Of a DNA stretch of 64,000 nt, positions 46,221-54,793 are shown one piece after another. The stretch comes from Enterococcus sp. BWR-S5 (lineage in GTDB: Bacteria; Bacillota; Bacilli; Lactobacillales; Enterococcaceae): positions 140,262 through 204,261 of the forward strand of contig NZ_JADOEQ010000006.1 in NCBI RefSeq assembly GCF_016745255.1, given 5' to 3'. Each line of letters starts with the position of its first letter. Positions within the stretch are counted from its first letter, which is position 1. Under the pieces are notes generated by a model, which had not been told where the DNA came from, made no database searches, and was given only the letters and a program-made list of their open reading frames with translations. The position numbers and the translations under genes were made by a program.

Positions 46221-46913
46221 ATGAAAATAGGTATCATTGGTGCAATGGATCAGGAAATTGAAGTGTTGAAGAACACAATGACAGACAAACGGTCATGGGA
46301 AAGAGCCGGAGCGGTATTCATCTCAGGTTCTTTAGGCAATCATGAAGTGATTGTTGTTCGTTCAGGTATCGGAAAAGTATTATCCGCAGTGACAACCGTT
46401 CTGTTGATTCATCAATATGGTGTGAACATGGTCATTAATACTGGTTCAGCCGGTGGGATTGGAGCAGGCTTAGCAGTAGGGGATATCGTTATCGCAGATA
46501 AGCTGGCTTATTTTGATGTAGATGTTACCGGCTTTGGCTATGAAAAGGGACAATTGCCGGGGATGCCGCTTTATTATGAATGCAGTGATTATCTAAAAGC
46601 TGAGATGAAAAAGGCGGTTGAAAAAATTGGCTTGCCAGTTCAGCACGGTCTGATTGTGACAGGTGATTCATTTGTTAATGGAAAAGAGAAGACTGCAGGT
46701 ATTCTTGCTGATTTTCCTGATGCTTTAGCCTGTGAAATGGAAGGTGCATCAATCGCTCAGGCTGCTGCGCAGTTTAATATTCCTTTTCTAGTTGTGCGAG
46801 CAATTAGCGACACAGCCGATCATGAGGCTACGCAATCATTCGATGACTTCATTGAAGAAGCAGGGAAAAAATCAGCTGAGATGGTCATTCAATTTGTGAA
46901 GCATTTGGTGTAA
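46221..46913 (+). CDS. mtnN: 5'-methylthioadenosine / S-adenosylhomocysteine nucleosidase
   Basis: 230 residues, full length. It cleaves adenine from methylthioadenosine and S-adenosylhomocysteine, feeding methionine salvage and the activated methyl cycle. The N-terminal IGIIGAMDQEIE carries the catalytic glutamate near residue 12. GSAGGIG is the ribose/phosphate loop, and the catalytic Asp is in VVRAISDTAD near residue 197. CEMEGASIAQAA is the ribose-binding helix. The start follows AGAGGA. Confidence 0.97.
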   Translation: MKIGIIGAMDQEIEVLKNTMTDKRSWERAGAVFISGSLGNHEVIVVRSGIGKVLSAVTTVLLIHQYGVNMVINTGSAGGIGAGLAVGDIVIADKLAYFDVDVTGFGYEKGQLPGMPLYYECSDYLKAEMKKAVEKIGLPVQHGLIVTGDSFVNGKEKTAGILADFPDALACEMEGASIAQAAAQFNIPFLVVRAISDTADHEATQSFDDFIEEAGKKSAEMVIQFVKHLV

Positions 46914-46946
46914 AAGCATAGAACTTTTTCAAGAGGAGGAACAGCT

Positions 46947-47495
46947 ATGAAGGCATTAATCTCTATTGACTATACAAATGATTTTGTTGCCACAGAAGGT
47001 GCTCTGACGACTGGCGAACCTGGACAAAAAATTGAAGCTGCGTTGGTTGAACTGACAAAATCATTTACAGAGGAGAATGATTTTGTTGTTTATGCAATTG
47101 ATCGTCATGATGAAAACGATCCGTATCATCCTGAAAGTAAGTTGTTTCCACCGCATAATATTGCTGAAACAGATGGAAGAGCATTATATGGTTCTTTGGC
47201 TGAGCTCTATCAGGAAACGAAGGGGTTGGAAAACGTCTATTGGATTGACAAGCGACATTATTCAGCCTTCAGTGGAACTGACTTAGATATTCGCCTGAGA
47301 GAACGTGGGATTACCGAAGTTCATTTAACAGGGGTATGTACAGATATTTGTGTCTTGCATACAGCAATAGATGCTTACAATTTAGGGTATAAAATTGTTG
47401 TTCATCAATCGGCAGTTGCCAGCTTCGATCAAGTGGGGCATGAATGGGCACTGCGCCATTTTGCCAATACATTAGGCGCAACAGTTATTGAATAA
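46947..47495 (+). CDS. pncA: Isochorismatase-family amidohydrolase (nicotinamidase-like)
   Basis: 182 residues. The family triad is visible: D8 in LISIDYTNDF, K102 in IDKRHYSAF, and nucleophile C135 in GVCTDICVLHTA. The DRHDENDPYHPES segment (about 52-64) fits the metal-binding loop of nicotinamidases. It probably converts nicotinamide to nicotinic acid in NAD salvage, although other amides are possible in this family. The start follows AGAGGAGGA. It is last in the nudF-macP-mtnN run, and a terminator follows. Confidence 0.83.
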   Translation: MKALISIDYTNDFVATEGALTTGEPGQKIEAALVELTKSFTEENDFVVYAIDRHDENDPYHPESKLFPPHNIAETDGRALYGSLAELYQETKGLENVYWIDKRHYSAFSGTDLDIRLRERGITEVHLTGVCTDICVLHTAIDAYNLGYKIVVHQSAVASFDQVGHEWALRHFANTLGATVIE

Positions 47496-47504
47496 AGGTG
47501 AATG

Positions 47505-47558
47505 AAAAAGAGCAACTGGATTTCTGGATTGGCAGAAATTCAGTTGCTCTTTTTGTAG
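47505..47558. terminator. Bidirectional terminator after the pncA-like gene
   Basis: AAAAAGAGCAACTG pairs with CAGTTGCTCTTTTT, with inner pairing TTCTG/CAGAA. Confidence 0.9.
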
Positions 47559-47581
47559 TTGGCTGATGAATCGCTTATTAT

Positions 47582-48328
47582 TCATTCCGGAGGGGGTGTC
47601 ATTTGCTTCTGTAGACGGATATAGCCCTGTTCATCTTCAGGATTCATTGAATCAATCGGGGTAAAACCGAATCGCCTGTAAAAAGCTTCTGCAGTTCTGG
47701 AAGAAGGAATTTCGATTCTATCTGCTCGGTTATAGAAAGGGTCTGCTTCCAACTGTTTCATCAGCTGATAGCCAATCCCTTTCCCATGATAGTCAGGAAG
47801 AACAAAAAAACATAGGATGATGCTTTCAGTTGAAGAGCCGTAATAAGGACAAATTGAAGCTGTGCCGACAACTGTATCACCAATTTCCGCTGTATATGTA
47901 TGTGCCCAACTTGCTTGCTCAATCAGTTTTTCTGAAGAGTATTGTGTAGCAAGAGCAGTCATTTCCTCCATGGAATAGTCCAAGCTGTTGACCTCTAAAA
48001 AATTTCGTTTCAGCAAGTCAGCGAGAGGTTTTCCATCACTTTCTTCAAAAGCTCGTATCGTGCAAGCTGTCTTCACCGTTTCTAAATAGCGCTCCTTATT
48101 TTTTCTTGGAAGCTTTTTGAACTGATACTCCGCTTTTGTAGCTTCTTGCCGAGTAGCAAATGCTTCAAGGTGAATCATACGAATGGGACGCCGGAAGGCA
48201 GGACGTGTATATTTGGCCCCCTTGCCGATGTTATGCTCCTCGAGTCTGCGTTTTGGGTCAGTCGTATAGCCGCCATAAAAGCTGCCGTCATTGCAGTGAA
48301 GAACATAGAAATAGTGTTTAGTTTCCAT
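47582..48328 (-). CDS. GIY-YIG nuclease domain fused to GNAT acetyltransferase domain
   Basis: 248 residues from the ATG at 48328, which lies inside the end of the upstream methyltransferase gene (11-base overlap, GGCGG upstream). Residues about 1-85 form a UPF0213/YhbQ-type GIY-YIG domain (YFYVLHCNDGSFYGGYT, then RRLEEHNIGKGAKYT and a lysine-rich end). Residues about 93-240 form a GNAT domain, with ICFFVLPDYHGKGIGYQLMKQLE as the acetyl-CoA loop and EAFYRRFGF near the end. The UPF0213 gene is normally a separate gene of about 90 codons beside a TrmN6-like gene, as in Bacillus yabB-yazA. The junction has no stop or frameshift. Function of the combination is unknown. Confidence 0.87.
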   Translation of the reverse strand: METKHYFYVLHCNDGSFYGGYTTDPKRRLEEHNIGKGAKYTRPAFRRPIRMIHLEAFATRQEATKAEYQFKKLPRKNKERYLETVKTACTIRAFEESDGKPLADLLKRNFLEVNSLDYSMEEMTALATQYSSEKLIEQASWAHTYTAEIGDTVVGTASICPYYGSSTESIILCFFVLPDYHGKGIGYQLMKQLEADPFYNRADRIEIPSSRTAEAFYRRFGFTPIDSMNPEDEQGYIRLQKQMTPPPE

Positions 48329-49052
48329 AGAGCATAGCCGCCATTTCAGTTTGATACTCCCCGTTTTCATCTTGAATAAAGAAAGGAGGCAGTACACGGA
48401 AGCCTTCTCTTTTCCCACGCAATATTCCTTCTACCAGCACAATATTCGCTTCCCTATCAGGTTTTGGATAGACAAACTGAACACGCTTGGGTGCAATATG
48501 TGCCCGTTCCATTTCAGTGAGAATATCCAAAAATCGATCCGGACGATGAACCATAGCTAGGCGTCCATTGGTTTTTAGCAACTTAGCAGAAACAGAAATG
48601 ACTTCTTCTAAAGACGTGTGAATCTCGTGTCTTGCTGCTGCAAGATAAGGGTTTGGATTCTTTTTACTGGTTGGATGTTCTTTGAAGTAAGGCGGATTGC
48701 ATAGCAGAAGATCCACTGAATCAGGTTTGATAACAGAAGCTGCCTCCTTTAAATCCAGAGGAATCATCTCCATTTGCTCCTCCAATTTATTCAATTGAAT
48801 ACTTCTATTACCCATATCGGCTAGCCTGGGCTGTAATTCGATTTGTTTTATCTGTGCGTTGGTTTTTCTACTGACAAATAAGCCTACAGCCCCGTTTCCG
48901 GCACAAAGGTCTACAATTAATCCATTTTTAGGAATACTGGGAAAATTTGCCAGCAGTACAGCATCCATTGAAAAAGAAAAAACTTCACTGCTTTGGATAA
49001 TTTGGATATCATCCGCATATAATTGGTCGATGCGCTCATTTGGTTGAAGCAC
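48318..49052 (-). CDS. TrmN6-like SAM-dependent methyltransferase (YabB type)
   Basis: 244 residues from the GTG at 49052, chosen because AGGAGGG lies just upstream; the longer frame has no ribosome site. The Rossmann SAM-binding motif LIVDLCAGNGAVGLF is near residue 47. The N6-adenine catalytic motif NPPY is in DLLLCNPPYF near 118. The family modifies adenine in tRNA (A37 of tRNA-Val in E. coli); the target here is inferred. It overlaps the GIY-YIG-GNAT gene by 11 bases, the same neighbourhood as Bacillus yabB-yazA. Confidence 0.9.
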   Translation of the reverse strand: MLQPNERIDQLYADDIQIIQSSEVFSFSMDAVLLANFPSIPKNGLIVDLCAGNGAVGLFVSRKTNAQIKQIELQPRLADMGNRSIQLNKLEEQMEMIPLDLKEAASVIKPDSVDLLLCNPPYFKEHPTSKKNPNPYLAAARHEIHTSLEEVISVSAKLLKTNGRLAMVHRPDRFLDILTEMERAHIAPKRVQFVYPKPDREANIVLVEGILRGKREGFRVLPPFFIQDENGEYQTEMAAMLYGN

Positions 49053-49375
49053 AATAATCCCTCCTGTATAGTGACAAAGCTGCCGTCGATGCCGTTTACT
49101 TCGAGAGTGAGAAGCGACGACCGACATACTCGTTGTTTGATTTTAAAATGTGAAACAAAGTATCTTCATCATAATACAAGTTGTTTTTCGGTAACGCAAG
49201 ATGGAAATTGTTTTATGAAAACAAACAAAGAATATTTTCACAAAAATATATCTGTGGTATGATGATGAAAGAAAAAATAAAAAAAGTATTTATATACGTA
49301 TAAGCTGCATGAGTCAGATGCACACTATTTAAAAATTACTAGGATCGTATACATGAGAAGAGGGAGAAAGAAGCG
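49053..49375. other. Divergent trmN6-like / plsC intergenic region
   Basis: 323 bases. It contains the methyltransferase ribosome site at the left and a candidate plsC promoter at 49235-49263. No other gene is supported. Confidence 0.45.
49235..49263 (+). promoter_or_regulatory. Candidate plsC promoter
   Basis: TTTTCA (49235-49240), 17 bases, TATGAT (49258-49263). Confidence 0.5.
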
Positions 49376-49993
49376 ATGTTTTTTACATTTATGCGTGGTG
49401 TTGTCCGCGTTGTGCTGTTTATTCTTAACGGAAGGATGCGTCTTGTAGGAAAAGACCGACTACCGACAGATCAAAACTATGTGCTGGTTGCACCACATAG
49501 AACTTGGTGGGAGCCGCTGCATTTGGCGGTAGCTGCATCACCGAAGAAGTTCAGCTTTATGGCAAAAAAAGAGTTATTTAAAAATCCAATATTGAGTTAC
49601 ATTTTGCGACATGCAAATGCCTTTCCGGTAGATAGAGAAAACCCTGGGCCAAGTGCAATAAAGACACCTGTTAAGACATTGAAGAACACAAAGCTAAGTT
49701 TAGTGATGTTTCCAAGCGGATCAAGACATTCTTCTGATTTAAAAGGTGGTGTGGCTGTAATTGCTAAGATGGCCAAGGTGCCTATCGTACCATCCGTTTA
49801 TCAAGGACCATTAACCTTTAAAGATTTATTGAAACGAAAAAAAGTAACAATAGCCTTTGGCGCACCAATTGACATCAGTGATATCAAAAAGATGGATAAG
49901 GACGGAATTGCAGAGGTTGAGCGAAGAATGAATGAGTCCTTCGAAGCGTTGGATCAGGAAGTCGATCCCAACTTCAAGTATGAGGCGAAATAG
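49376..49993 (+). CDS. plsC: 1-acyl-sn-glycerol-3-phosphate acyltransferase
   Basis: 205 residues, with an N-terminal hydrophobic stretch (about 1-18) for membrane association. It makes phosphatidic acid from lysophosphatidic acid. Motif I is HRTWWEP (H41 to E46), with Glu where HX4D normally has Asp. Motif III is FPSGSRHSSDLKGG, with Ser in place of the usual FPEGTRS glutamate. Motif IV is PIVPSVYQGP. These variations may be normal for lactic acid bacteria. The start follows AGAGGGAG. A small unknown gene follows after 34 bases. Confidence 0.88.
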   Translation: MFFTFMRGVVRVVLFILNGRMRLVGKDRLPTDQNYVLVAPHRTWWEPLHLAVAASPKKFSFMAKKELFKNPILSYILRHANAFPVDRENPGPSAIKTPVKTLKNTKLSLVMFPSGSRHSSDLKGGVAVIAKMAKVPIVPSVYQGPLTFKDLLKRKKVTIAFGAPIDISDIKKMDKDGIAEVERRMNESFEALDQEVDPNFKYEAK

Positions 49994-50027
49994 CTGATAA
50001 ATAATCAGCTAAGAGTGAGGCATAAGG

Positions 50028-50237
50028 ATGAGTGAATCTGAATTTTTGCGATTAACGATTGAGACAGTTGTCAAACTCAATCGTGAAGAAGAATATTGGG
50101 TCGTTTATGACCTTGATCAGTTTGGTGGTGATTCAAAAGTTTGCGGAATCCGCTCACTTGATTCAGAATCACCTAAATATGGTCGAATCAGTTTAAGCAA
50201 CTATCAGTTTTGGCAAATTGTTGGCAAACGAAGATAA
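50028..50237 (+). CDS. Small protein of unknown function (69 aa)
   Basis: 69 residues, soluble, starting after GTGAGG. The sequence (LRLTIETVVKLNREEEYWVVYDL and later CGIRSLDSESPKYGRISLSNYQFWQIV) suggests an alpha-beta fold, but I do not recognise the family. It lies 34 bases after plsC and before a terminator, so it is probably co-transcribed with plsC. Confidence 0.72.
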   Translation: MSESEFLRLTIETVVKLNREEEYWVVYDLDQFGGDSKVCGIRSLDSESPKYGRISLSNYQFWQIVGKRR

Positions 50238-50284
50238 TTTTGGCAGAAGTGTTCATAGCTGCTGCATAGACAACAAATAAAGCA

Positions 50285-50319
50285 AAACAGCACCTGTTAT
50301 CATAGGGGCTGTTTTTTTT
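50285..50319 (+). terminator. Terminator after plsC and the small gene
   Basis: AAACAGCACCT pairs with AGGGGCTGTTT (one mismatch), followed by T. Confidence 0.88.
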
Positions 50320-50372
50320 ACGTTGGAAAGAGTATTTCTTCATCATTGTCTTTCTCCATTCCTTCAGAAATT

Positions 50373-50381
50373 TGCTATAAT
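50373..50381 (+). promoter_or_regulatory. sbcDC promoter (extended -10)
   Basis: TGCTATAAT contains an extended -10 with perfect TATAAT (50376-50381); no good -35 is visible. Leader of about 115 bases follows. Confidence 0.6.
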
Positions 50382-50400
50382 AGAAAGAAGGTCTTTTTTT

Positions 50401-50470
50401 AGCAAGAGCTTAGCCAATCCAAAGGCTTGTTATCAACTAACAACAAGGGAACAGGCGTTGGCAGCTTGCT
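50401..50470 (+). promoter_or_regulatory. Structured leader before sbcD
   Basis: AGCAAG and GCCAA near 50401-50417 pair with TTGGC and CTTGCT near 50458-50470, enclosing CTTGTT/AACAAG. The fold is in the 5' untranslated region. Its role is unknown. Confidence 0.45.
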
Positions 50471-50503
50471 GATGAGCAAAGACGAGGAATGAGGAGTGAG
50501 ACA

Positions 50504-51640
50504 ATGCGTTTTTTACATACAGCCGACTGGCATATCGGGAAAAAGCTTCACGGCTATAGTTTATTAGAGGATCAGCTGCATGTATTCAATCAAATCATTC
50601 AACTGGCAAAGCAGGAAAAAGTGGACGGAATCATCATTGCAGGTGATTTGTATGATCGTTCAGTTCCATCGGTTGAAGCGGTTGAGCTGTTCAATCAGAT
50701 GATTATCGAATTAAATCTTGAAGAGAAATTTCCTGTGTTTGCGATTTCGGGAAACCATGACAGCAGTATTCGCTTGGAAACAGGAGGACCGTGGTTTAAG
50801 CAATCAGACTTTTATTTACATACACAATTGGAACAAGCCTTTCAGCCTATCGAGTTTGGAAGCACTCAATTATTTTTACTTCCCTATTTCGAACCAATTG
50901 CGGCTCGGCTATATTTCGATAATGAAGAGATTCGGACGATAGAGCAGGCAATGGTTTTTGTTGTAGAAGAGATAAAGAAGCAATTCAAGCCGGGAATGAC
51001 ACATATACTGGTTAGCCATTTCTTTGCGGCGGGCAGTGCAAAATCTGACTCAGAAACAAAACTGACAGTTGGCGGATTAGATACAGTTCCGCTAGATTTG
51101 CTGGATGCCTTTGACTATGTCGCATTAGGACATCTGCACAATAAGGACGCATTGCTCTCGGATAAGATACGCTACAGCGGCTCTCCGCTAAAATTCTCCC
51201 TTTCTGAGAGAAAGCAGGAAAAGGGTGTCTGGATTGTTGACATTGAGGGGGAGAATTTGGATTTGGCCTTTCATTCGTTACAGCCAAAACGCGAGATAAG
51301 GGAGCTTGAGGGAACATTTAAAGAGCTGACTAAGCAAGATTTTTATGAATCAATCAATCGTCAAGATTTTATGTTCATCCAACTGACGGATCGGGCAGTT
51401 ATCCCTAACATGATGTATCAGCTAAGAAAAATTTATCCCAACATTTTGGGTGTTGAACGAGTATATGGACGAGAGAACGAGCAAAAGGTAATAGAGGAGC
51501 TCAGTATGAAGCAGCTTTCACCAGTAGAGCTGAGTAAACAGTTTTTCGAAGAAATGACTGAAGAGACACTGACTGAGCAGCAAGAGCAATGGCTGAAAGA
51601 ATCTCTTGACACCATTCAGCAAAAGGAAAGAGGGAAATAA
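50504..51640 (+). CDS. sbcD: Exonuclease subunit SbcD (Mre11 family)
   Basis: 378 residues from the ATG at 50504 (GGAG eight bases before). Metal-binding phosphoesterase motifs are clear: LHTADWHIGKK, IIAGDLYDRS, SGNHDS, LVSHFF and ALGHLH. SbcD is the nuclease partner of SbcC; the complex opens hairpins, cuts palindromes and trims double-strand ends. The C-terminal capping region is about 270-378. sbcC starts one base after the stop. Its unusual leader hairpin is listed separately. Confidence 0.96.
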   Translation: MRFLHTADWHIGKKLHGYSLLEDQLHVFNQIIQLAKQEKVDGIIIAGDLYDRSVPSVEAVELFNQMIIELNLEEKFPVFAISGNHDSSIRLETGGPWFKQSDFYLHTQLEQAFQPIEFGSTQLFLLPYFEPIAARLYFDNEEIRTIEQAMVFVVEEIKKQFKPGMTHILVSHFFAAGSAKSDSETKLTVGGLDTVPLDLLDAFDYVALGHLHNKDALLSDKIRYSGSPLKFSLSERKQEKGVWIVDIEGENLDLAFHSLQPKREIRELEGTFKELTKQDFYESINRQDFMFIQLTDRAVIPNMMYQLRKIYPNILGVERVYGRENEQKVIEELSMKQLSPVELSKQFFEEMTEETLTEQQEQWLKESLDTIQQKERGK

Positions 51641-51641
51641 G

Positions 51642-54600
51642 TTGAAGCCTTTGACACTGACCTTGAAAAATTTTGGTCCATATATTAATGAAACGGTTGA
51701 TTTTACAAATTTTGAAGAATCCTCCTTGTTTTTGATTAGTGGAAAAACCGGAGCTGGAAAAACAACGATATTTGACGGCATGAGCTATGCTTTGTTTGGA
51801 GAAAGCTCGGGGAAACTTCGACAAGGAAAAGAACTCCGTTCAACCTTTGCTGATCCATCAGAGCCTACAGAGGTATGCTTGCTGTTTTCCCACGGAGAAT
51901 TTCTTTATGAGATTACCAGAAAGCCTGAGCAGGAATTATTCAAAAAACGTGGAGACGGCACACGAACACAGCCAGCTAAAATATCGTTAATTATCAAAAA
52001 TCCTGCCGGAAAAGAATTGAAGGAGTATACGAAGCGTAGAGAAGTGGATATCTTTATTCAGGAGCTGCTCCATCTTGATGCCGAACAGTTTTCTCAGATT
52101 GTTTTGCTACCTCAGGGCGAATTTCGAACATTTTTGATTGCCAACAGTGGTGAGAAGGAAAAGGTGTTGAGACGACTCTTTGGTACACAGATGTACCAGG
52201 CGTTAGGAGAAGAGCTGAAGCAGCAATCAAAGCTGAAAAATAAAGAAATCGATCAAATCCGCCAGAAAATAGAATTGAAGCTGGAACAAATCTATTGGGA
52301 GCAGGAGCCGACTGAGGAGCCGACTGAGGAGCCGACAGAAAAGCAGCTGCAGCTGTTAGCCGAGCAGCAGACGAGAACCGAAGAAAAGCAAGCAGAGCTA
52401 AAAATACACATTGAACATTTGAAGGCACAGCTGAAAGAGCTTGAAAAGAAAAAAGCGATGGTTGAAGAGCAGCAGGCATTGTCTGCGCAATATACATCCT
52501 TATTAGCAGAACAAGAGGGACTGCTTTCAAAACAAGATGAGATTCATACTGCAAGGCAAAAGGAGCAGGAGCTTTTATGGGTGAAGACCCAAGAAGATAC
52601 CCTGGAATCAATCAAGGCACATGAAGAAGAGCTGCTTGAACAAAAGAGCCGATTACACGCTGCTTTACTGGAAAAAACTACAGTTGATGAACAATTGAAG
52701 GAGTCCCAGGAACAGGCTGACCAACTTGCGAGTCGCAAAGACCAAATGGAAGAGCAGCATATTCAATTGACCGAGTTGACGATGAAGTTGCCTCTGTATA
52801 AAGAAAAGGAAGCACTGGAAAAGGAAGCGGAGCAGGATTCGTTGACTGTTTTGGCTCAGAAGCTGAAAGCAGAACAGCAAAAAATGGCTGACTTACTTGA
52901 GGAGCAAAACAAGCTGACAAACCTATTTTCAGAGCTGCCGCAGCTGGAAAAACAACAACTGCTATTGACACAAAGGCAAAAGGATTGGCAAAAAATCAGT
53001 GAAGAGTGGCAGGAGTTTTCGCTTGAACAGGAGCGGTTGTCTCAGTCACAGAAATCATTGGTCACTTTGAAAGCAAACTTGTCAGAAGCAAAAGAAGAAA
53101 AGAGCAAGGTTGAGAAACAAAGAAAATCGTTACAGGCGGTATGGGCCAAGATGCAAATCAGCCGCCTGAGTCTTTTGCTTGAAGAAGGCGAGCCTTGTCC
53201 GGTATGTGGTGCAGTAGAGCATCCTAAACAATTGGAGCATCAAGCTTTTTCTCTTGAGGAGATTCAAGAGGCAGAACTGCAATTGAATCAGGTGGAGCAA
53301 CAGCTTAAAGCCGAGGAAGAGAGCGTAACCGGGGGAATCAAAGATATTGAGGCGCTAGAGTCTCAAATCGATCAGCTTCAGGAACTAATAAAAGCTAAGA
53401 AAATGAAAATTCTGGAATTAATTGAAGCCTCCTCTCCTGAGCAGACGATACTTGATTCTGAAATAGACAAGGAATGGATTGAAGAAGAGAGACGATTGCT
53501 GGCAACTGTTCTGTTTGAAAATGATGAGTCGCTTCAAGAGCTGGAGTACAAAAAAACAGGCGAAGCAGCTGTAAAACAACAGATTGAACAGCAAGAACAG
53601 CTTATTTTGGACTTGAAGGCGGACTATGAAGAACAGCGTACAAAGCAACAAGCAACCCAAGTAAAATTGGAAACGCTGATGAAGCAGTTGGATGAACATG
53701 TCACTTATTCGAAAGCTTTGGAGCAGCAGCAACGATTAGAGGAAGCAAGAGCATGTTGGCTGGAAGAGGTAGAAGAGAGTAATAAACGATTGCTTAAGCT
53801 AAACGAGGATAAGCAATCGCTGACCCAGAACATCAAGCATCTAGAACAAGAGCTTCACAGGATTGAGCAGTTTCTTGAAACAAGCAAAGAGAAGGTTGCA
53901 CGTTCTTTGAAGGAGAATAATATTTCCTATAAACTGGAGGAAATTGCTGATTTACTGGCGGAGCTTCCTGAATTGACTGTACTTCAAACAGAGATTCATA
54001 CATTTGAGGAGCAAAACAGGGAGGTTTCCTTTAAGTTGGAGGCAACGAAAGAAAAAATGAGTGATGCCGAGCTGCCGGAATTGTCTGAGCTTGAGGAGCA
54101 GTTTGCCAGTGAACAACAGAAAATTTCGGAGCAGGAATCTTTGTATTATCAAGAGAATGAAAAACAGGCAGTCAATGCACGAATTTTACAGGAGATTCAA
54201 GAGGCAATTCGTACAGCGGATAAAAAATGGGAAGAGGTAGCCGCATTGCAGCAGCTGGCTGATACCATTAACGGAGATAACCTGAAAAAAACTAGTTTGG
54301 AAAGGTATGTACTGCAAACCTATCTACGACAGGTTTTAAAAACAGCCAACGTGCGAATGGCTTCGTTAACAAATAGCCGTTATCAATTTGAGCTGAACAG
54401 TGAGAAAAACAGCTATAAGAATCAAACCGGATTAGAGATTAATATTTATGATGACAATGCCGGAGCCAGCCGCAGTGCCAGAACCTTGTCAGGCGGAGAA
54501 AGCTTTATTGCTGCTTTAGCCTTGGCCTTGTCTTTAGCAGAGGTCATTCAGGAACAAGCCGGCGGTGTGCTGATTGAGGCGTTATTTATTGATGAGGGCT

Positions 54601-54782
54601 TTGGCTCTTTGGATGAAGAAGCGTTGGAAATGGCAATTGAGGCACTTGAGACAATTGAAAATGAAGGAAGAATGATAGGAATCATTAGCCATGTTGCGGA
54701 GCTGAAAAGCAGAATTTCTCAACAGCTGCAGATTAAAACAAATGGTGCCGGACAAAGCAGTGTTTCTTATCAAGTGATGTAG
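51642..54782 (+). CDS. sbcC: Exonuclease subunit SbcC (Rad50 family)
   Basis: 1046 residues from a TTG at 51642, directly after the sbcD stop, with AAAGAGGG upstream. The N-terminal ATPase lobe has GKTGAGKTT (near 37). Two long coiled coils (about 190-510 and 525-850) flank the zinc hook CPVC (C519, C522). The C-terminal lobe has LSGGESFIAALALALSL and LFIDEGFGSLD. SbcC dimerises through the zinc hook and drives the SbcD nuclease. An in-frame 12-base tandem repeat encodes TEEP three times near residue 221. Confidence 0.96.
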   Translation: MKPLTLTLKNFGPYINETVDFTNFEESSLFLISGKTGAGKTTIFDGMSYALFGESSGKLRQGKELRSTFADPSEPTEVCLLFSHGEFLYEITRKPEQELFKKRGDGTRTQPAKISLIIKNPAGKELKEYTKRREVDIFIQELLHLDAEQFSQIVLLPQGEFRTFLIANSGEKEKVLRRLFGTQMYQALGEELKQQSKLKNKEIDQIRQKIELKLEQIYWEQEPTEEPTEEPTEKQLQLLAEQQTRTEEKQAELKIHIEHLKAQLKELEKKKAMVEEQQALSAQYTSLLAEQEGLLSKQDEIHTARQKEQELLWVKTQEDTLESIKAHEEELLEQKSRLHAALLEKTTVDEQLKESQEQADQLASRKDQMEEQHIQLTELTMKLPLYKEKEALEKEAEQDSLTVLAQKLKAEQQKMADLLEEQNKLTNLFSELPQLEKQQLLLTQRQKDWQKISEEWQEFSLEQERLSQSQKSLVTLKANLSEAKEEKSKVEKQRKSLQAVWAKMQISRLSLLLEEGEPCPVCGAVEHPKQLEHQAFSLEEIQEAELQLNQVEQQLKAEEESVTGGIKDIEALESQIDQLQELIKAKKMKILELIEASSPEQTILDSEIDKEWIEEERRLLATVLFENDESLQELEYKKTGEAAVKQQIEQQEQLILDLKADYEEQRTKQQATQVKLETLMKQLDEHVTYSKALEQQQRLEEARACWLEEVEESNKRLLKLNEDKQSLTQNIKHLEQELHRIEQFLETSKEKVARSLKENNISYKLEEIADLLAELPELTVLQTEIHTFEEQNREVSFKLEATKEKMSDAELPELSELEEQFASEQQKISEQESLYYQENEKQAVNARILQEIQEAIRTADKKWEEVAALQQLADTINGDNLKKTSLERYVLQTYLRQVLKTANVRMASLTNSRYQFELNSEKNSYKNQTGLEINIYDDNAGASRSARTLSGGESFIAALALALSLAEVIQEQAGGVLIEALFIDEGFGSLDEEALEMAIEALETIENEGRMIGIISHVAELKSRISQQLQIKTNGAGQSSVSYQVM
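52304..52339 (+). repeat. Three 12-base tandem repeats inside sbcC
   Basis: GGAGCCGACTGA occurs twice exactly and a third time with one change, encoding repeated EEPT. The unit is a multiple of three, so copy changes keep the frame. Confidence 0.85.
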
Positions 54783-54793
54783 GGGGTAAGTGT

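Noticed and set aside
52054..52611. 185-codon minus-strand frame rich in Ala/Pro
   Set aside because: Antisense shadow of sbcC coiled-coil codons; no start signals.
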